From: Streptomyces sp. NBC_00271
GTDB lineage: Bacteria > Actinomycetota > Actinomycetes > Streptomycetales > Streptomycetaceae
Reading direction: 5' to 3'
DNA: 64,000 bases
NCBI RefSeq assembly: GCF_036178845.1
Contig: NZ_CP108070.1
Location: 4,402,001-4,466,000, forward strand
Shown piece by piece: positions 1 to 7,638 of this stretch; within the stretch, counting starts at the first letter, position 1, and every line of letters starts with the position of its first letter. Both the position numbers and the translations under genes were made by a program. Under the pieces are notes generated by a model. The model worked only from the letters and a program-made list of their open reading frames with translations. It was not told the origin of the DNA and did not search any database.

Positions 1-627
1 TCCCGGCCGAAGCTCCGACGCTGGGGAAGCAGCCGCCTCGCCGCGGCGGTGGCCCGCTCCGGGGTCGGCACGGACCCCGAGCAGCTGGACGTGATGATGC
101 GGATGCTCGCCGCCCGCCGTGGCGCCGGCACTCTCGCCTCGGTCGAACTCCGGTCGCCGTTCGAGCCGGAAGTGCCTGAGGTGGCCATCGAGGTACACCG
201 TGTACCTGAGGTACCCGAGGCGTACCCGGCGATCGAGGTACACGTACCTGCCGTACCCGTGGCGGTGCCCGCGGGGGTTCGGCTGCTGCCGATCGTCGCC
301 CGGCCCGAGCCCGCTCCGGTCGTCCCCGAGCCGGTCGCCGAGGAGCCGTCGCCGGAGCCGGAGGTACGCGTACCCGGGGCGCAGGAGCACCCCTGGTACA
401 CCATCGACCCGACCGAGTACCCCGACCCGAACGGCACCGGCGACAAGGTCGACGAGGAGCCCGAGGAGCCGGACGACGACCAGGGGTACCCGGACCCGCT
501 CATCTCCCAGGTACGGGCCGACTTCCCCGACGACGTGCCCGGGGTACGGCGGCTGAAGGACACGTACGGCATCGGCCAGGCCCGCGCGCAGCGCATCCGC
601 GACGAGCTGATGGGGGTGCGGGCATGA
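1..627 (+). CDS. C-terminal part of a conjugation-operon protein (5' end outside window)
   Basis: The frame is open from base 1, so the gene probably starts upstream; the first in-window start-like codon is GTG at 49. The visible protein is acidic and Pro/Val/Glu-rich with a VPEVP-type low-complexity stretch, and ends in a short helical region (DTYGIGQARAQRIRDEL) that resembles a small winged-helix or HTH. Position directly upstream of two small membrane genes and traB fits the DUF2637-type membrane protein that often opens such operons in Streptomyces AICEs, but the N-terminal membrane part that would prove this is missing. Valine in the repeat is mostly coded by GTA, rare in this GC-rich DNA. 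The stop overlaps the next start (ATGA). Confidence 0.6.
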   Translation, partial: SRPKLRRWGSSRLAAAVARSGVGTDPEQLDVMMRMLAARRGAGTLASVELRSPFEPEVPEVAIEVHRVPEVPEAYPAIEVHVPAVPVAVPAGVRLLPIVARPEPAPVVPEPVAEEPSPEPEVRVPGAQEHPWYTIDPTEYPDPNGTGDKVDEEPEEPDDDQGYPDPLISQVRADFPDDVPGVRRLKDTYGIGQARAQRIRDELMGVRA

Positions 628-794
628 GGTGGCTTCTCCTCGGTGCCCTGCTGGGCTTGCTGCTCGTCTTCCCGCCCCTGCTGGCGATCCTCGTCGTCGC
701 GGCCGTGGCCAGCAAGCCCGTGGCCGTGACCTTCGCACTCGGCCTGGCCGCCCGCCCGTACCTCGCCCGCAAGGCGAGGAGGTGGGCGCGATGA
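624..794 (+). CDS. Small membrane protein of the transfer operon (56 aa)
   Basis: ATG at 624 overlaps the TGA of the preceding gene, and the TGA at 792-794 overlaps the next ATG at 791, so it is translationally coupled on both sides. The 56-residue product is almost one hydrophobic segment (WLLLGALLGLLLVFPPLLAI and onward) followed by a basic tail (ARKARRWAR). Size, hydrophobicity and position match the plasmid-spread (Spd) small membrane proteins that help intramycelial plasmid spread in Streptomyces. No family assignment can be made from sequence alone. Confidence 0.65.
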   Translation: MRWLLLGALLGLLLVFPPLLAILVVAAVASKPVAVTFALGLAARPYLARKARRWAR

Positions 795-1102
795 CCGAGC
801 CCGTACAGCGGCAGCAGATCGGCTACGACCTCGCCGGTAACCCCATGTACGCCGCGCCCGTCCAGTACGTGCAGCAGCCCGTCCAGCAGCAGCCGTTGCA
901 GCCGATCAAGGCGCACCCGTGGGGCGCGTACATCGCGGGTGGCTGCCTCGGCCTGCTCGCCCTGACGCTCGTCGTCGTCCTCGTCATGTTCGTGGTGTTC
1001 GGGTTCGCGATCCTCGCGGCCGTCCTCGGCCTGGTCGTCGTCGCCCTCACGATCTGCGTCCTGGTCCTGAAGTCGATGTGGACCGAGTCCCGCAAGGGCT
1101 GA
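791..1102 (+). CDS. Spd-like membrane protein (103 aa)
   Basis: The 103-residue product has a Gln/Pro-rich cytoplasmic N-terminus (residues 1-40, with VQYVQQPVQQQPLQP) and two closely spaced hydrophobic segments at about residues 46-95, ending in a short basic tail. The start ATG overlaps the previous stop (ATGA), and GGAGG just upstream (778-782) is a good ribosome binding site. It fits the SpdB/SpdD class of membrane proteins encoded beside traB in Streptomyces conjugative elements, thought to form the structure for spread of the element along hyphae. Function is inferred from context. Confidence 0.65.
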   Translation: MTEPVQRQQIGYDLAGNPMYAAPVQYVQQPVQQQPLQPIKAHPWGAYIAGGCLGLLALTLVVVLVMFVVFGFAILAAVLGLVVVALTICVLVLKSMWTESRKG

Positions 1103-1122
1103 CCTGCCCTTCCGTCCTCCGC

Positions 1123-1146
1123 CAGGTGTTTCAAATGGAACACCTG
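1123..1146. promoter_or_regulatory. Inverted repeat, probable operator or weak terminator
   Basis: Between the Spd-like gene and the next small gene there is a near-perfect 10-bp inverted repeat (CAGGTGTTTC and GGAACACCTG, one G:T type mismatch) around a 4-bp spacer. There is no T-run after it, so an operator for an element-encoded repressor is as likely as a terminator. Confidence 0.45.
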
Positions 1147-1203
1147 CGGGGGTGCGGTGGGGCCGGCCAACCCGGAGCAGGCCCACAACCCGAGGAGCAC
1201 CTC

Positions 1204-1425
1204 ATGCCCGCAGCACGCCACTTCTTCAAGCCCGGCACCCTCTCGAACGACGAGCTCAAGGCCGACATCACCGACGACATCGCCACCGCCCGGGGAGCCC
1301 AGCAGAGCCTGCAGCAGGCCGGCCACAACGGGCGAGCCGAACAGATGCGGCAGGCCACCGACGAGCACCTCGACGAGCTCAACGACCTCAACAACGGCAC
1401 CTGGACCCCCAGGTACGGCAGCTGA
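1204..1425 (+). CDS. Small acidic protein, transfer operon (73 aa)
   Basis: ATG at 1204 is preceded by GAGGAGC at 1192. The 73-residue product is soluble, Asp/Gln-rich and predicted mostly helical (SNDELKADITDDIATARGAQ and an AEQMRQATDEHLDELNDL helix). I recognise it only as one of the conserved short hypothetical proteins found between spd genes and traB in Streptomyces integrative elements; no function is known to me. Same strand and spacing as its neighbours suggest one operon. Confidence 0.7.
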   Translation: MPAARHFFKPGTLSNDELKADITDDIATARGAQQSLQQAGHNGRAEQMRQATDEHLDELNDLNNGTWTPRYGS

Positions 1426-1463
1426 CAGCCCTCCCACCCTCCGTCAGTAGAGAGGAACCCCGC

Positions 1464-1643
1464 ATGAACCACACCATCCATGTCACCCCGTGGATCTCCC
1501 GCCGCCCCGGGCTGGCCGCTCAGTTCGACTGGTCCTGTTCGTGCGGACGGCGCGCGTCCAGCCCGTCCGCGGATCGCGCCGCCGCCGAGTCCGACGCCCT
1601 CCGCCACACCCCGAAGCGGAACACGGTCAGCCGCCGCCGCTGA
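1464..1643 (+). CDS. Small Cys-motif protein, transfer operon (59 aa)
   Basis: ATG at 1464 follows AGAGAGGAA at 1449-1457. The 59-residue basic product contains a CSCGRR motif at its middle (one Cys pair only) and an Arg-rich C-terminus, which suggests a nucleic-acid or metal-binding micro-protein. It sits in the row of short genes ahead of traB. No family recognised. Confidence 0.6.
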   Translation: MNHTIHVTPWISRRPGLAAQFDWSCSCGRRASSPSADRAAAESDALRHTPKRNTVSRRR

Positions 1644-1686
1644 CCCCCACGACCGCCACCCGACCCGCAGCCCGAGAGGACCGACC

Positions 1687-1923
1687 ATGCCCGAACCGAA
1701 GACCCGCGAGGAGTACTTCGCCGCGGCCAGCCGTCACCTCGCCAAGGCCGTCCACCTGGCCGGATACGCCGAGGACCTCGCCCACGCCCCCAACAACCGG
1801 CACAAGAGCAGCGACTACGCCGCCGCGGCCGCCGTACATGCGGACATCGCCCGCTCCGCCGCCGCCATCGCCCAGGCCCTGCCCGAGACCGACCAGGACG
1901 CCCCGGAGGACACCAATGTCTGA
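1687..1923 (+). CDS. Small helical Ala-rich protein, transfer operon (78 aa)
   Basis: ATG at 1687 is preceded by GAGAGGACC at 1675. The product starts with KTREEYFAAASRHLAKAVHL and continues as an Ala-rich amphipathic helix (DYAAAAAVHADIARSAAAIA). It overlaps the next gene by eight bases, implying translational coupling. A conserved AICE-type hypothetical; function not known. Confidence 0.65.
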   Translation: MPEPKTREEYFAAASRHLAKAVHLAGYAEDLAHAPNNRHKSSDYAAAAAVHADIARSAAAIAQALPETDQDAPEDTNV

Positions 1924-2086
1924 GCCGAAGCTGAAGCTCACGCTCTGGGAGCGGGCCCGCCTCTTCGGCATCGAGGCGCAGGGCGTGAAGCGTGCCGCCG
2001 CCGGCATTGAGGACCAGCCCGACATCGACCGCCGCGCAGAGCGCGTCCGCGAGCAGGCCCGCAAGAGGGCCGCCAAGAAGAAGTAG
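1916..2086 (+). CDS. Small highly charged protein just upstream of traB (56 aa)
   Basis: ATG at 1916 lies inside the end of the preceding gene. The 56-residue product is strongly charged, with a Glu/Arg helix and a Lys-rich end (EQARKRAAKKK), a composition typical of small DNA- or partner-binding proteins. It ends 87 bp before traB. No family recognised; it is probably part of the transfer operon. Confidence 0.6.
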   Translation: MSEPKLKLTLWERARLFGIEAQGVKRAAAGIEDQPDIDRRAERVREQARKRAAKKK

Positions 2087-2173
2087 CTCCGCCACGGGGC
2101 GTCCGCCTCGCCTGCCAGCAGATTCGGCCGCCCCGTGCTCCCAAAGCCCCATCGAGACCCAGGGAAGATCAGC

Positions 2174-4372
2174 ATGACGCAAGTCGCCGTACCCGCCCAA
2201 GACTCGGGCACGGGTACACCCGTACCCGCTGTACCCGCCCCCGCAGGTACCCCCACCCCGCCCGTACCCGGAGCGCCGGGTACACCCGCCCCTGCGCCGT
2301 CCTCCGAGACGCCCCCGTCGACCGCCGCGAGCAACACGGGATACGCCCCTGAGGGCGCGCCGGGTACGCCCGTACCCGTCGACAATCCGGCGCTCCCCGA
2401 GCCCGGGGTACGGACTGAGAAGCGGCGCCCGATCGTCGCCCCGTGGCTGCGCTCCCGCAGCGACTTCAAGGCCACCGTGGCTCGCGCGTCCGGCCATGCC
2501 GGGTACGCCACGATGTACCACGGGCTCCGTCTCCCCTGGTACGGGATGCAGCTCGGCATGATGTCCCCGCGCGGTGCGGCCCGGTTCGTCACGTCCACGA
2601 ACCGGTGGGTGTGGGACCGCGAGGCCGCACCCCTGCGCGACTACGCCGTCCGTCAGGAGGACGTCGAGGAGTACATGCGCCTCGCCCGCCTGCGGGCCGG
2701 ACGCGTCCGCCTGCGTGGCTTTGTGACCGTGGTCGCCGCGGTGTTCGGCCTCAGCTTCGCGATCTGGCTGTACGTCATGGCGCCCGAGTACCTGTACCTG
2801 TTCGCCGCCGGTGGGGTGCTGACCCTCGGCTACTTCGGTCAGCAGCCCGACGCCCCGGTCATCGGGCCCGCGGTCATGCGTACCGAGTTGCAGAAGCTCA
2901 CCGGATCGATCGTGGTGCGCGCCCTCGACGCGATCGGCAATGCGAAGATCTCCGCCGCCGTGAAGAAGGGCGGCGACATGAACGGTATGCGCTTCACCAG
3001 CGAGATCACCCGCGACGGGCCTGGCTACCGGGCCGACCTCGATCTCCCTTACGGCGTGGTGCCCGAGGACGTGATGGAGGAGCGCCAGGCCCTCGCCTCC
3101 GGGCTGCGCCGCAAGCTCGGCTGCGTCTGGCCCACCGGTGACCCTGACGAGCACGAGGGCCGCCTGATCCTGTGGGTGGGCGACAAGCCGATGAACGAGA
3201 CCACGAAGCCCCCGTGGCCGCTCCTGAAGGAGGGGCAGGTCGACCTGTTCAAGCCCGTCGTGTTCGGCAATGACCAGCGGATGCGGGACATCGTTGTGAC
3301 CTTGATGTTCGCCTCGATCGTGATCGGCTCCGTCCCCAGGATGGGGAAGACGTTCCTGCTGCGCCTGCTGCTCCTGATCGCCGCCTTGGATCCGCGCGCC
3401 GAGTTGTACGGGTTCGACTTCAAGGGCACCGGCGACCTCGGCCCGTTGGAGCCCGTCCTGCACCGGTACCGGTCGGGCGAGGACGACGAGGACATCCTGT
3501 ACGTCCTGCACGCCCTGCGGGAGCTCAAGGAGGAACTGCGCCGCCGGGCGAAGGTCATCCGCAACCTGCCGCGCTCCCGCTGCCCCGAGTCGAAGGTGAC
3601 CCCGGCCCTGGCCAACGACAAGAGCCTCGGCCTGCACCCGATCGTGGTCGGGTTCGACGAGTGCCAGGTCCCCTTCGAGCACGAGAAATACGGGCCTGAG
3701 CTGGAGTCGATCTGCACGGACATCGCCAAGCGCGGCCCGGCCCTCGGTATCGTCGGCATGTTCGCCACCCAGCGGCCCGACTCCAAGTCGCTGCCCACCG
3801 GGATCAGCGCGAACGCCATCCTGCGCTTCTGCCTCAAGGTGATGACCCACACCGCGAACGACATGGTCCTCGGCACCGGCGCGTACAAGGCTGGCATCCG
3901 CGCCACCATGTTCAGCCGCTCCGACCGCGGCATTTGCTGGATGTCCGGCGAGGGCGACGACCCGCTCATCGCCGCCTCGGCGTTCGTCGACGGGCCGGCC
4001 GCCGAGCTGGTCGTTGCCCGGGCCCGGGTGATGCGCGAGGAGTACGGCAACATCACCGGCCACGCTCTCGGTGAAGGCCCGTCCGAGTCCCGTGGGATGG
4101 ACGTCCTCGGCGACGTGCTGAAGGTGTTCCGGCCCGACGAGGAGCAGCTCTGGTGCGAGCGGATCGCGGCCCGTCTCGCGGAGTGCTGGCCGGACGTGTA
4201 CGGCGAGTGGACCACTGCCAGCGTCGCCCCGTCGCTGAAGCCGTGGGGCGTGGGCACGGCCGACGTGTGGGCCACCGGAGACGACGGCAAGGGCACCACG
4301 AAGCGCGGCATCAAGCGCGCCGACGTCACCGCCGCTGTCACTCGCCGTGACGCCGATCGGGTCGCCGCGTAG
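2174..4372 (+). CDS. traB: TraB-type FtsK/SpoIIIE DNA translocase, main conjugal transfer protein
   Basis: The 732-residue protein matches Streptomyces TraB/TraSA, hexameric ATPases that move double-stranded DNA between hyphae without a relaxase (known for the family). Seen here: a Pro/Thr/Val-rich N-terminus (1-80), two membrane segments (about 182-204 and 207-222), Walker A GSVPRMGKT (385-393), Walker B VVGFDEC (491-497) and the FtsK-type ATQRPDSKSLP loop (531-541). The ATG at 2174 follows GGGAAGA. A charged C-terminal region (about 660-732) could hold the DNA-recognition part. The N-terminal coding sequence is crowded with GTAC tetramers in more than one reading frame. Confidence 0.92.
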   Translation: MTQVAVPAQDSGTGTPVPAVPAPAGTPTPPVPGAPGTPAPAPSSETPPSTAASNTGYAPEGAPGTPVPVDNPALPEPGVRTEKRRPIVAPWLRSRSDFKATVARASGHAGYATMYHGLRLPWYGMQLGMMSPRGAARFVTSTNRWVWDREAAPLRDYAVRQEDVEEYMRLARLRAGRVRLRGFVTVVAAVFGLSFAIWLYVMAPEYLYLFAAGGVLTLGYFGQQPDAPVIGPAVMRTELQKLTGSIVVRALDAIGNAKISAAVKKGGDMNGMRFTSEITRDGPGYRADLDLPYGVVPEDVMEERQALASGLRRKLGCVWPTGDPDEHEGRLILWVGDKPMNETTKPPWPLLKEGQVDLFKPVVFGNDQRMRDIVVTLMFASIVIGSVPRMGKTFLLRLLLLIAALDPRAELYGFDFKGTGDLGPLEPVLHRYRSGEDDEDILYVLHALRELKEELRRRAKVIRNLPRSRCPESKVTPALANDKSLGLHPIVVGFDECQVPFEHEKYGPELESICTDIAKRGPALGIVGMFATQRPDSKSLPTGISANAILRFCLKVMTHTANDMVLGTGAYKAGIRATMFSRSDRGICWMSGEGDDPLIAASAFVDGPAAELVVARARVMREEYGNITGHALGEGPSESRGMDVLGDVLKVFRPDEEQLWCERIAARLAECWPDVYGEWTTASVAPSLKPWGVGTADVWATGDDGKGTTKRGIKRADVTAAVTRRDADRVAA

Positions 4373-4385
4373 CCCACGGACGGCC

Positions 4386-4472
4386 GCTAGGCCTAGCACC
4401 ACCCCCTGCTAGGCCTAGCACCCCCGCTAGCACCAAAACATGCCCTTGACCTGTTACCTAGCGCCTAGCAGG
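4386..4472. repeat. CTAG palindrome array downstream of traB (operator, clt or origin candidate)
   Basis: Two perfect copies of the 12-bp palindrome GCTAGGCCTAGC lie at 4386-4397 and 4408-4419, exactly 22 bp apart, each followed by ACC. A shorter GCTAGCACC is at 4426, and CCTAGCGCCTAGCAGG at 4457. Seven CTAG tetramers fall in 85 bp, although CTAG is normally rare in bacteria. Spacing of two helical turns suggests cooperative binding of a dimeric protein. A TTGACC at 4446 could be a -35 box for the following small gene. Role is inferred. Confidence 0.6.
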
Positions 4473-4522
4473 ACGGGGCTGGGAAACGGGAAACACCCAC
4501 CTCAGAGAGGAAACCCGCCCTC

Positions 4523-4747
4523 ATGCTCGCTGCTTGCGCGCTGCTCGTCCTCGCGCTCGGCTGTTACGCAGTGTTGTGCGCGGTCAAGCCGTTCGCCCTG
4601 TGCCGGAAGTGCCGGGGTGCGGGGCAGATCGAGCGCTTCCGGAAGGTGCGCACCTGCCCGCGCTGCCGCGGCCACAAGCTCCGGCTGCGGATCGGCCGAC
4701 GGGCGCACAACGCGTGGCGGCGCACTTACAGCGAAGGCGCCCGCTGA
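4523..4747 (+). CDS. Membrane-anchored zinc-ribbon micro-protein (74 aa)
   Basis: ATG at 4523 follows AGAGAGGAAA at 4504-4513. One N-terminal hydrophobic helix (residues 2-20) is followed by two CxxCxG motifs, CRKCRGAG and CPRCRGHK, about 21 residues apart, like half of a DnaJ-type zinc centre, then a basic tail. Such proteins are common just after traB in Streptomyces elements. A membrane-tethered zinc-binding role is inferred; the partner is unknown. Confidence 0.7.
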   Translation: MLAACALLVLALGCYAVLCAVKPFALCRKCRGAGQIERFRKVRTCPRCRGHKLRLRIGRRAHNAWRRTYSEGAR

Positions 4748-4799
4748 CTGCACTCCACCTGATCCCCTGTGAGCAGCATCCGACGAAACGGAGAACCGC

Positions 4800-5177
4800 A
4801 TGCCCCAGAATCCCGCCATCCCCTACGGCCACGTGGCGTTGCCCGCCGACCTCTTGGCCAGTGCCCTGTACGGACTCGGCCAGTACGAGGCAGCACAGAT
4901 CGAGGCGAGGGGCGACGGCCTGCGGCCGAGTACCTCGACGTGCAAGGTAGTCGCGTGGCTGTGGGAGAACGGGCGCCAGGGCGAGGCGACCGAGGTGGTG
5001 GGCACCGTGTGCGCCGTTCTTCGTGGGCGACCCGTCCCCGGCGGCGCCGGCCGGATCACGCACGGGGCAGTCATCGACGCGTTCGGCGCCGAGCTGGACA
5101 ACCTCGGCATGATGCCGGAGGGCGGTTGGGCGCCCATCTCTGAGCACCTCAACCGGGAGGTGCCGCGCGGGTTCTGA
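4800..5177 (+). CDS. Conserved AICE-type hypothetical protein (125 aa)
   Basis: ATG at 4800 is preceded by CGGAGAA at 4788. The 125-residue soluble protein has no motif I can name; it contains Trp-rich helices (VVAWLWENGRQGEATEVVGT) and ends in HLNREVPRGF. It is the last gene before a strong terminator, so it probably closes the transfer operon. The replication initiator, excisionase and tyrosine integrase genes that commonly follow in AICEs are absent here. Confidence 0.65.
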   Translation: MPQNPAIPYGHVALPADLLASALYGLGQYEAAQIEARGDGLRPSTSTCKVVAWLWENGRQGEATEVVGTVCAVLRGRPVPGGAGRITHGAVIDAFGAELDNLGMMPEGGWAPISEHLNREVPRGF

Positions 5178-5238
5178 CTGCACCCTGCCTTCTCCCGCGC
5201 CCGCTGTCAGACCCGGCTCGTACCCTGAACCGAAATGC

Positions 5239-5273
5239 GCCCCCTGCGCGGCCATTACGACCGCGCAGGGGGC
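5239..5273 (+). terminator. Strong hairpin closing the transfer operon
   Basis: Perfect 13-bp inverted repeat (GCCCCCTGCGCGG at 5239-5251 and its complement at 5261-5273) with a 9-base loop, followed by CTTCG rather than a T-run, as is usual for Streptomyces terminators. Confidence 0.8.
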
Positions 5274-5422
5274 CTTCGCACGTCCGGGGTGCTCAGCCTC
5301 GCTGCGCCGCGACCAGGCAGCGGACATCACCCCCACGTGTCACGAGACAGCCACACCGCGTACACGCGAGCCCCGCACAGCGCATGATGCCCCCTCAGCA
5401 ACAGCACGTCCTTAGGGGGACC

Positions 5423-6010
5423 ATGCACGCCCGTAGAGCCGCCGTAACTGCCCTGCTCGTCGCAGCCACCGCCACCGCCTGTAGCAGCAACGGCGCCGAC
5501 GACAAGGCGCAGAGCAAGCCCAGCAAGGCCGCCACCAGCAAGGCCCCAGCCACGACAACGCCGGCGCCTGGCCCACTGAAGTTCGGCTCCAACTGGCGCT
5601 GGTCCGACAAGGACGACGACGGCAAGCCCATCAGCGGCACGACGACCGTCCTCAGCTACACCCAGCCCGCCAAGGACGTCGACCTCACGAAGGAAGCCTC
5701 AGACTTCGCCCACCCCGTGTGGTCCGTCCTCGAAGTCAAGGTGTGCATCGCCGCCAAGAGCAGCCCCGTGACCGTCTCCCAAGGCCCCTGGGCCCTCGGC
5801 TTCCCCGACGACACCCGCCTCGACTCCCCCAACATCAGCGGCTCCGGCGTGCCCAAGCCCGAGTACGCCAGCAACGGCGCCACCGTGAACGCCGGAAGCT
5901 GCCTCCGAGGCAAGATCACATACTCGGTCGAACGAGGCACCCGTCCCAACCGCATCGTCTACGGCTCAGCAGGCCGCGACACCGTCGAATGGGCAGTACC
6001 CAAGGCGTAG
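5423..6010 (+). CDS. Putative secreted lipoprotein (195 aa)
   Basis: The start at 5423 is chosen because AGGGGG lies just upstream (5413) and because it yields a proper signal peptide: MHARRAAVTALLVAATATAC. Cys20 followed by SSNG would be the lipidated residue, although the lipobox is weak (ATAC rather than LxxC). A Lys/Ser/Ala/Pro linker follows (to about residue 50), then a beta-rich domain resembling DUF4352-like extracellular folds, with two Cys that could pair. A surface lipoprotein could act in entry exclusion or mate contact, but nothing in the sequence shows that. Confidence 0.65.
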   Translation: MHARRAAVTALLVAATATACSSNGADDKAQSKPSKAATSKAPATTTPAPGPLKFGSNWRWSDKDDDGKPISGTTTVLSYTQPAKDVDLTKEASDFAHPVWSVLEVKVCIAAKSSPVTVSQGPWALGFPDDTRLDSPNISGSGVPKPEYASNGATVNAGSCLRGKITYSVERGTRPNRIVYGSAGRDTVEWAVPKA

Positions 6011-6174
6011 ACCGAAGGAAGCGCCCGTGCTGAGCCCGTCAGGCGCGCTCGTCCGACCGCCAATCGCCCACCGCACGGGGTAAGCGTGGAAGCGGGACCA
6101 CGGGCTGGGCACACCGAGTGGGGCAGGGACGAAATGGTGTGACTACCGATGTCCCGCCCTGCGACCATCGGAGC

Positions 6175-6681
6175 ATGAGCGAAATACCGGTGAACCCGGA
6201 GGAAGTTGAGCTGCTCCTCTACCTGGGGACGATGGTCCGTGACGCTGCCCACATGGAGATCACAGTCGAAGCGCTCACCGGCCACCTCGTGGCCAGCCAT
6301 GACCCGCAGGCTTCCGGGGTGCGGGGGCAGCCGCTGTCATCCCTCGTGCGTACGTGCCGGGAGACTGCTCGACAGGTCCCGCGAGTCGACGACTCGCAGC
6401 TGGCCTCGCTGGACAAGCTCCTGGACCGGGTAACCGCCCTATCCAAGCTCCGCAACGCCTACGTGCACGGCGGATGGGCGAAGGACCTCGACGGCTCTCT
6501 GATTGCACTTCGGGGAAAGCGAGGACAGAGCGCTCTCGTCTCGCACGCCGTCTCTGGGGACCAGCTCGTCGAAATGATCGACGAGATCCGAAGCATCTAC
6601 GACGGGCTGATGGCATGGATCAGCCACGACCTCGACATCGTGTACGGCCCGCTCCAAGATCAGAGCGGCGCTGAGTCCTAG
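6175..6681 (+). CDS. HEPN-like protein with an RxxxxH motif (168 aa)
   Basis: The protein is all-helical. Residues 93-98 read RNAYVH, the Rx4-6H signature of HEPN domains, with the Asn after Arg that is typical of catalytic members. HEPN proteins are often RNases in toxin-antitoxin, abortive-infection and CRISPR systems, but some are inactive or act in mating (family knowledge). The start is uncertain: ATG at 6175 has only GGAG three bases away, and an in-frame ATG at 6118 is possible. It stands alone, with no partner nucleotidyltransferase (MNT) beside it. An RNase or defence role is inferred. Confidence 0.55.
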   Translation: MSEIPVNPEEVELLLYLGTMVRDAAHMEITVEALTGHLVASHDPQASGVRGQPLSSLVRTCRETARQVPRVDDSQLASLDKLLDRVTALSKLRNAYVHGGWAKDLDGSLIALRGKRGQSALVSHAVSGDQLVEMIDEIRSIYDGLMAWISHDLDIVYGPLQDQSGAES

Positions 6682-6765
6682 TAGTCCGGGCCGAGTGCAA
6701 CCGGCGCACAAGGCGTGGTGCCGTACGTACGACGATGGCACCCGCTGAACCTGCAGGGCAGTCGT

Positions 6766-6818
6766 GTTGCGCGCAACCGGCCGCGAAGAAGACGCCCGGC
6801 GGGCAATTCTGCGCAATC
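6766..6818. promoter_or_regulatory. GCGCAA palindrome and half-site upstream of the DUF6879 operon
   Basis: GTTGCGCGCAAC (6766-6777) is a perfect 12-bp palindrome, and GCGCAATC recurs at 6811-6818 in a context GGCAATTCTGCGCAATC. The same GCGCAATC word recurs three times at 8504-8540 on the other side of the XRE gene, so this is a plausible operator for that regulator. Confidence 0.45.
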
Positions 6819-6886
6819 CCCCGGCGTCAGCCCGTCATCCGCAGCATTCTGAGGACTCGCCCACCGACACGAGAAGGAGACAGGCC

Positions 6887-7096
6887 ATGGCCCGAAAGCT
6901 CCGCATGCTCGGCACCACCAGCGACGAGGGCAAATGCCCGACACTCTACGAGGACGTCGACACCGGCGACATCATCGTGCAGGGCTACACCGTCACCGAC
7001 ACCAACGACATCGCCCAGCTGCAGAACGTCCTCGACGGCGAATCGTTCGTTGTCGTCCCCCGCGACCTGCTGACCCGCTTCGCCCCCAAGGAGTAG
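6887..7096 (+). CDS. Conserved small protein of the DUF6879/XRE cassette (69 aa)
   Basis: ATG at 6887 follows AAGGAGACAGG (SD AGGAG). The 69-residue protein (starting MARKLRMLGTTSDEGKCPTL) is a Streptomyces-wide short hypothetical that I recall being encoded immediately before a DUF6879 gene and a DUF5753-type XRE regulator. It looks like a small beta-rich fold with one Cys. The next gene begins five bases after its stop. Function unknown. Confidence 0.75.
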   Translation: MARKLRMLGTTSDEGKCPTLYEDVDTGDIIVQGYTVTDTNDIAQLQNVLDGESFVVVPRDLLTRFAPKE

Positions 7097-7101
7097 ACCG
7101 C

Positions 7102-7638
7102 GTGCCGCAGTTCATCAACGACTCGACGTTCAGCACGTACTTCGAGACGTTCGAACAGACCGCGTGGCGCCTGGAGACCCGCCGCGGCTACGCCTCCGAC
7201 CGCAACAGCCCCAACTGGACACGCTGGAAGGCCGGCGAGGACGTCAGCCACGACCCGTCCAGTGCATGGCGGGAGAACATCCAGCGGCAGACGGCCGCGG
7301 GGAAGCGATTCGAGCGCATCCGCCTGGTCGACGACCCACCGACCGATGGACAGCTGTTCCTCCTCGCGCGGGCACCGAGCAACGAGGCGGTGGGCGAGGA
7401 CATCCGCAACCTGTGGCGTGCGGACGCGGAACGTCTGGCACTGCCTGCGGTCGACTTCTGGCTCTTCGACAACCGCCGCGCCCTGGTGCTCCACTTCGAC
7501 GACGCCGACGAGTACCTTGGCGCCGAACTCATCGAAGACCCTGCGCGTATCGCGGAGTTCCGCCAGATCCGGGATGCCACCTGGCCTCGCGCGATCCGGC
7601 GCGCAGACTTCGCGGCGCAGGTAGCTTCGGAGGTGTGA
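7102..7638 (+). CDS. DUF6879 family protein (178 aa)
   Basis: GTG at 7102 follows AAGGAGTAG with SD overlapping the previous stop. The 178-residue sequence (FETFEQTAWRLETRRGY near the start; VDFWLFDNRRALVLHFDDAD at about 117-136) matches my memory of DUF6879, a family repeatedly paired with XRE-DUF5753 regulators in Streptomyces. By analogy with the Scr1/Scr2-type pairs, it may be the effector or a co-regulator of the XRE protein, but no biochemical activity is established to my knowledge. The stop overlaps the next GTG by four bases. Confidence 0.75.
   Translation: MPQFINDSTFSTYFETFEQTAWRLETRRGYASDRNSPNWTRWKAGEDVSHDPSSAWRENIQRQTAAGKRFERIRLVDDPPTDGQLFLLARAPSNEAVGEDIRNLWRADAERLALPAVDFWLFDNRRALVLHFDDADEYLGAELIEDPARIAEFRQIRDATWPRAIRRADFAAQVASEV

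Noticed and set aside
170..280. Repeat cluster that could be taken for a CRISPR array
   Set aside because: Repeats are short (4-6 bp words), irregularly spaced, coding, and no cas gene is near.
1520..4402. Long minus-strand open frame (960 codons) antisense to traB
   Set aside because: It mirrors the traB coding strand in a GC-rich genome, is rich in His/Arg/Gly, lacks a domain, and conflicts with clear Walker A/B motifs on the plus strand.
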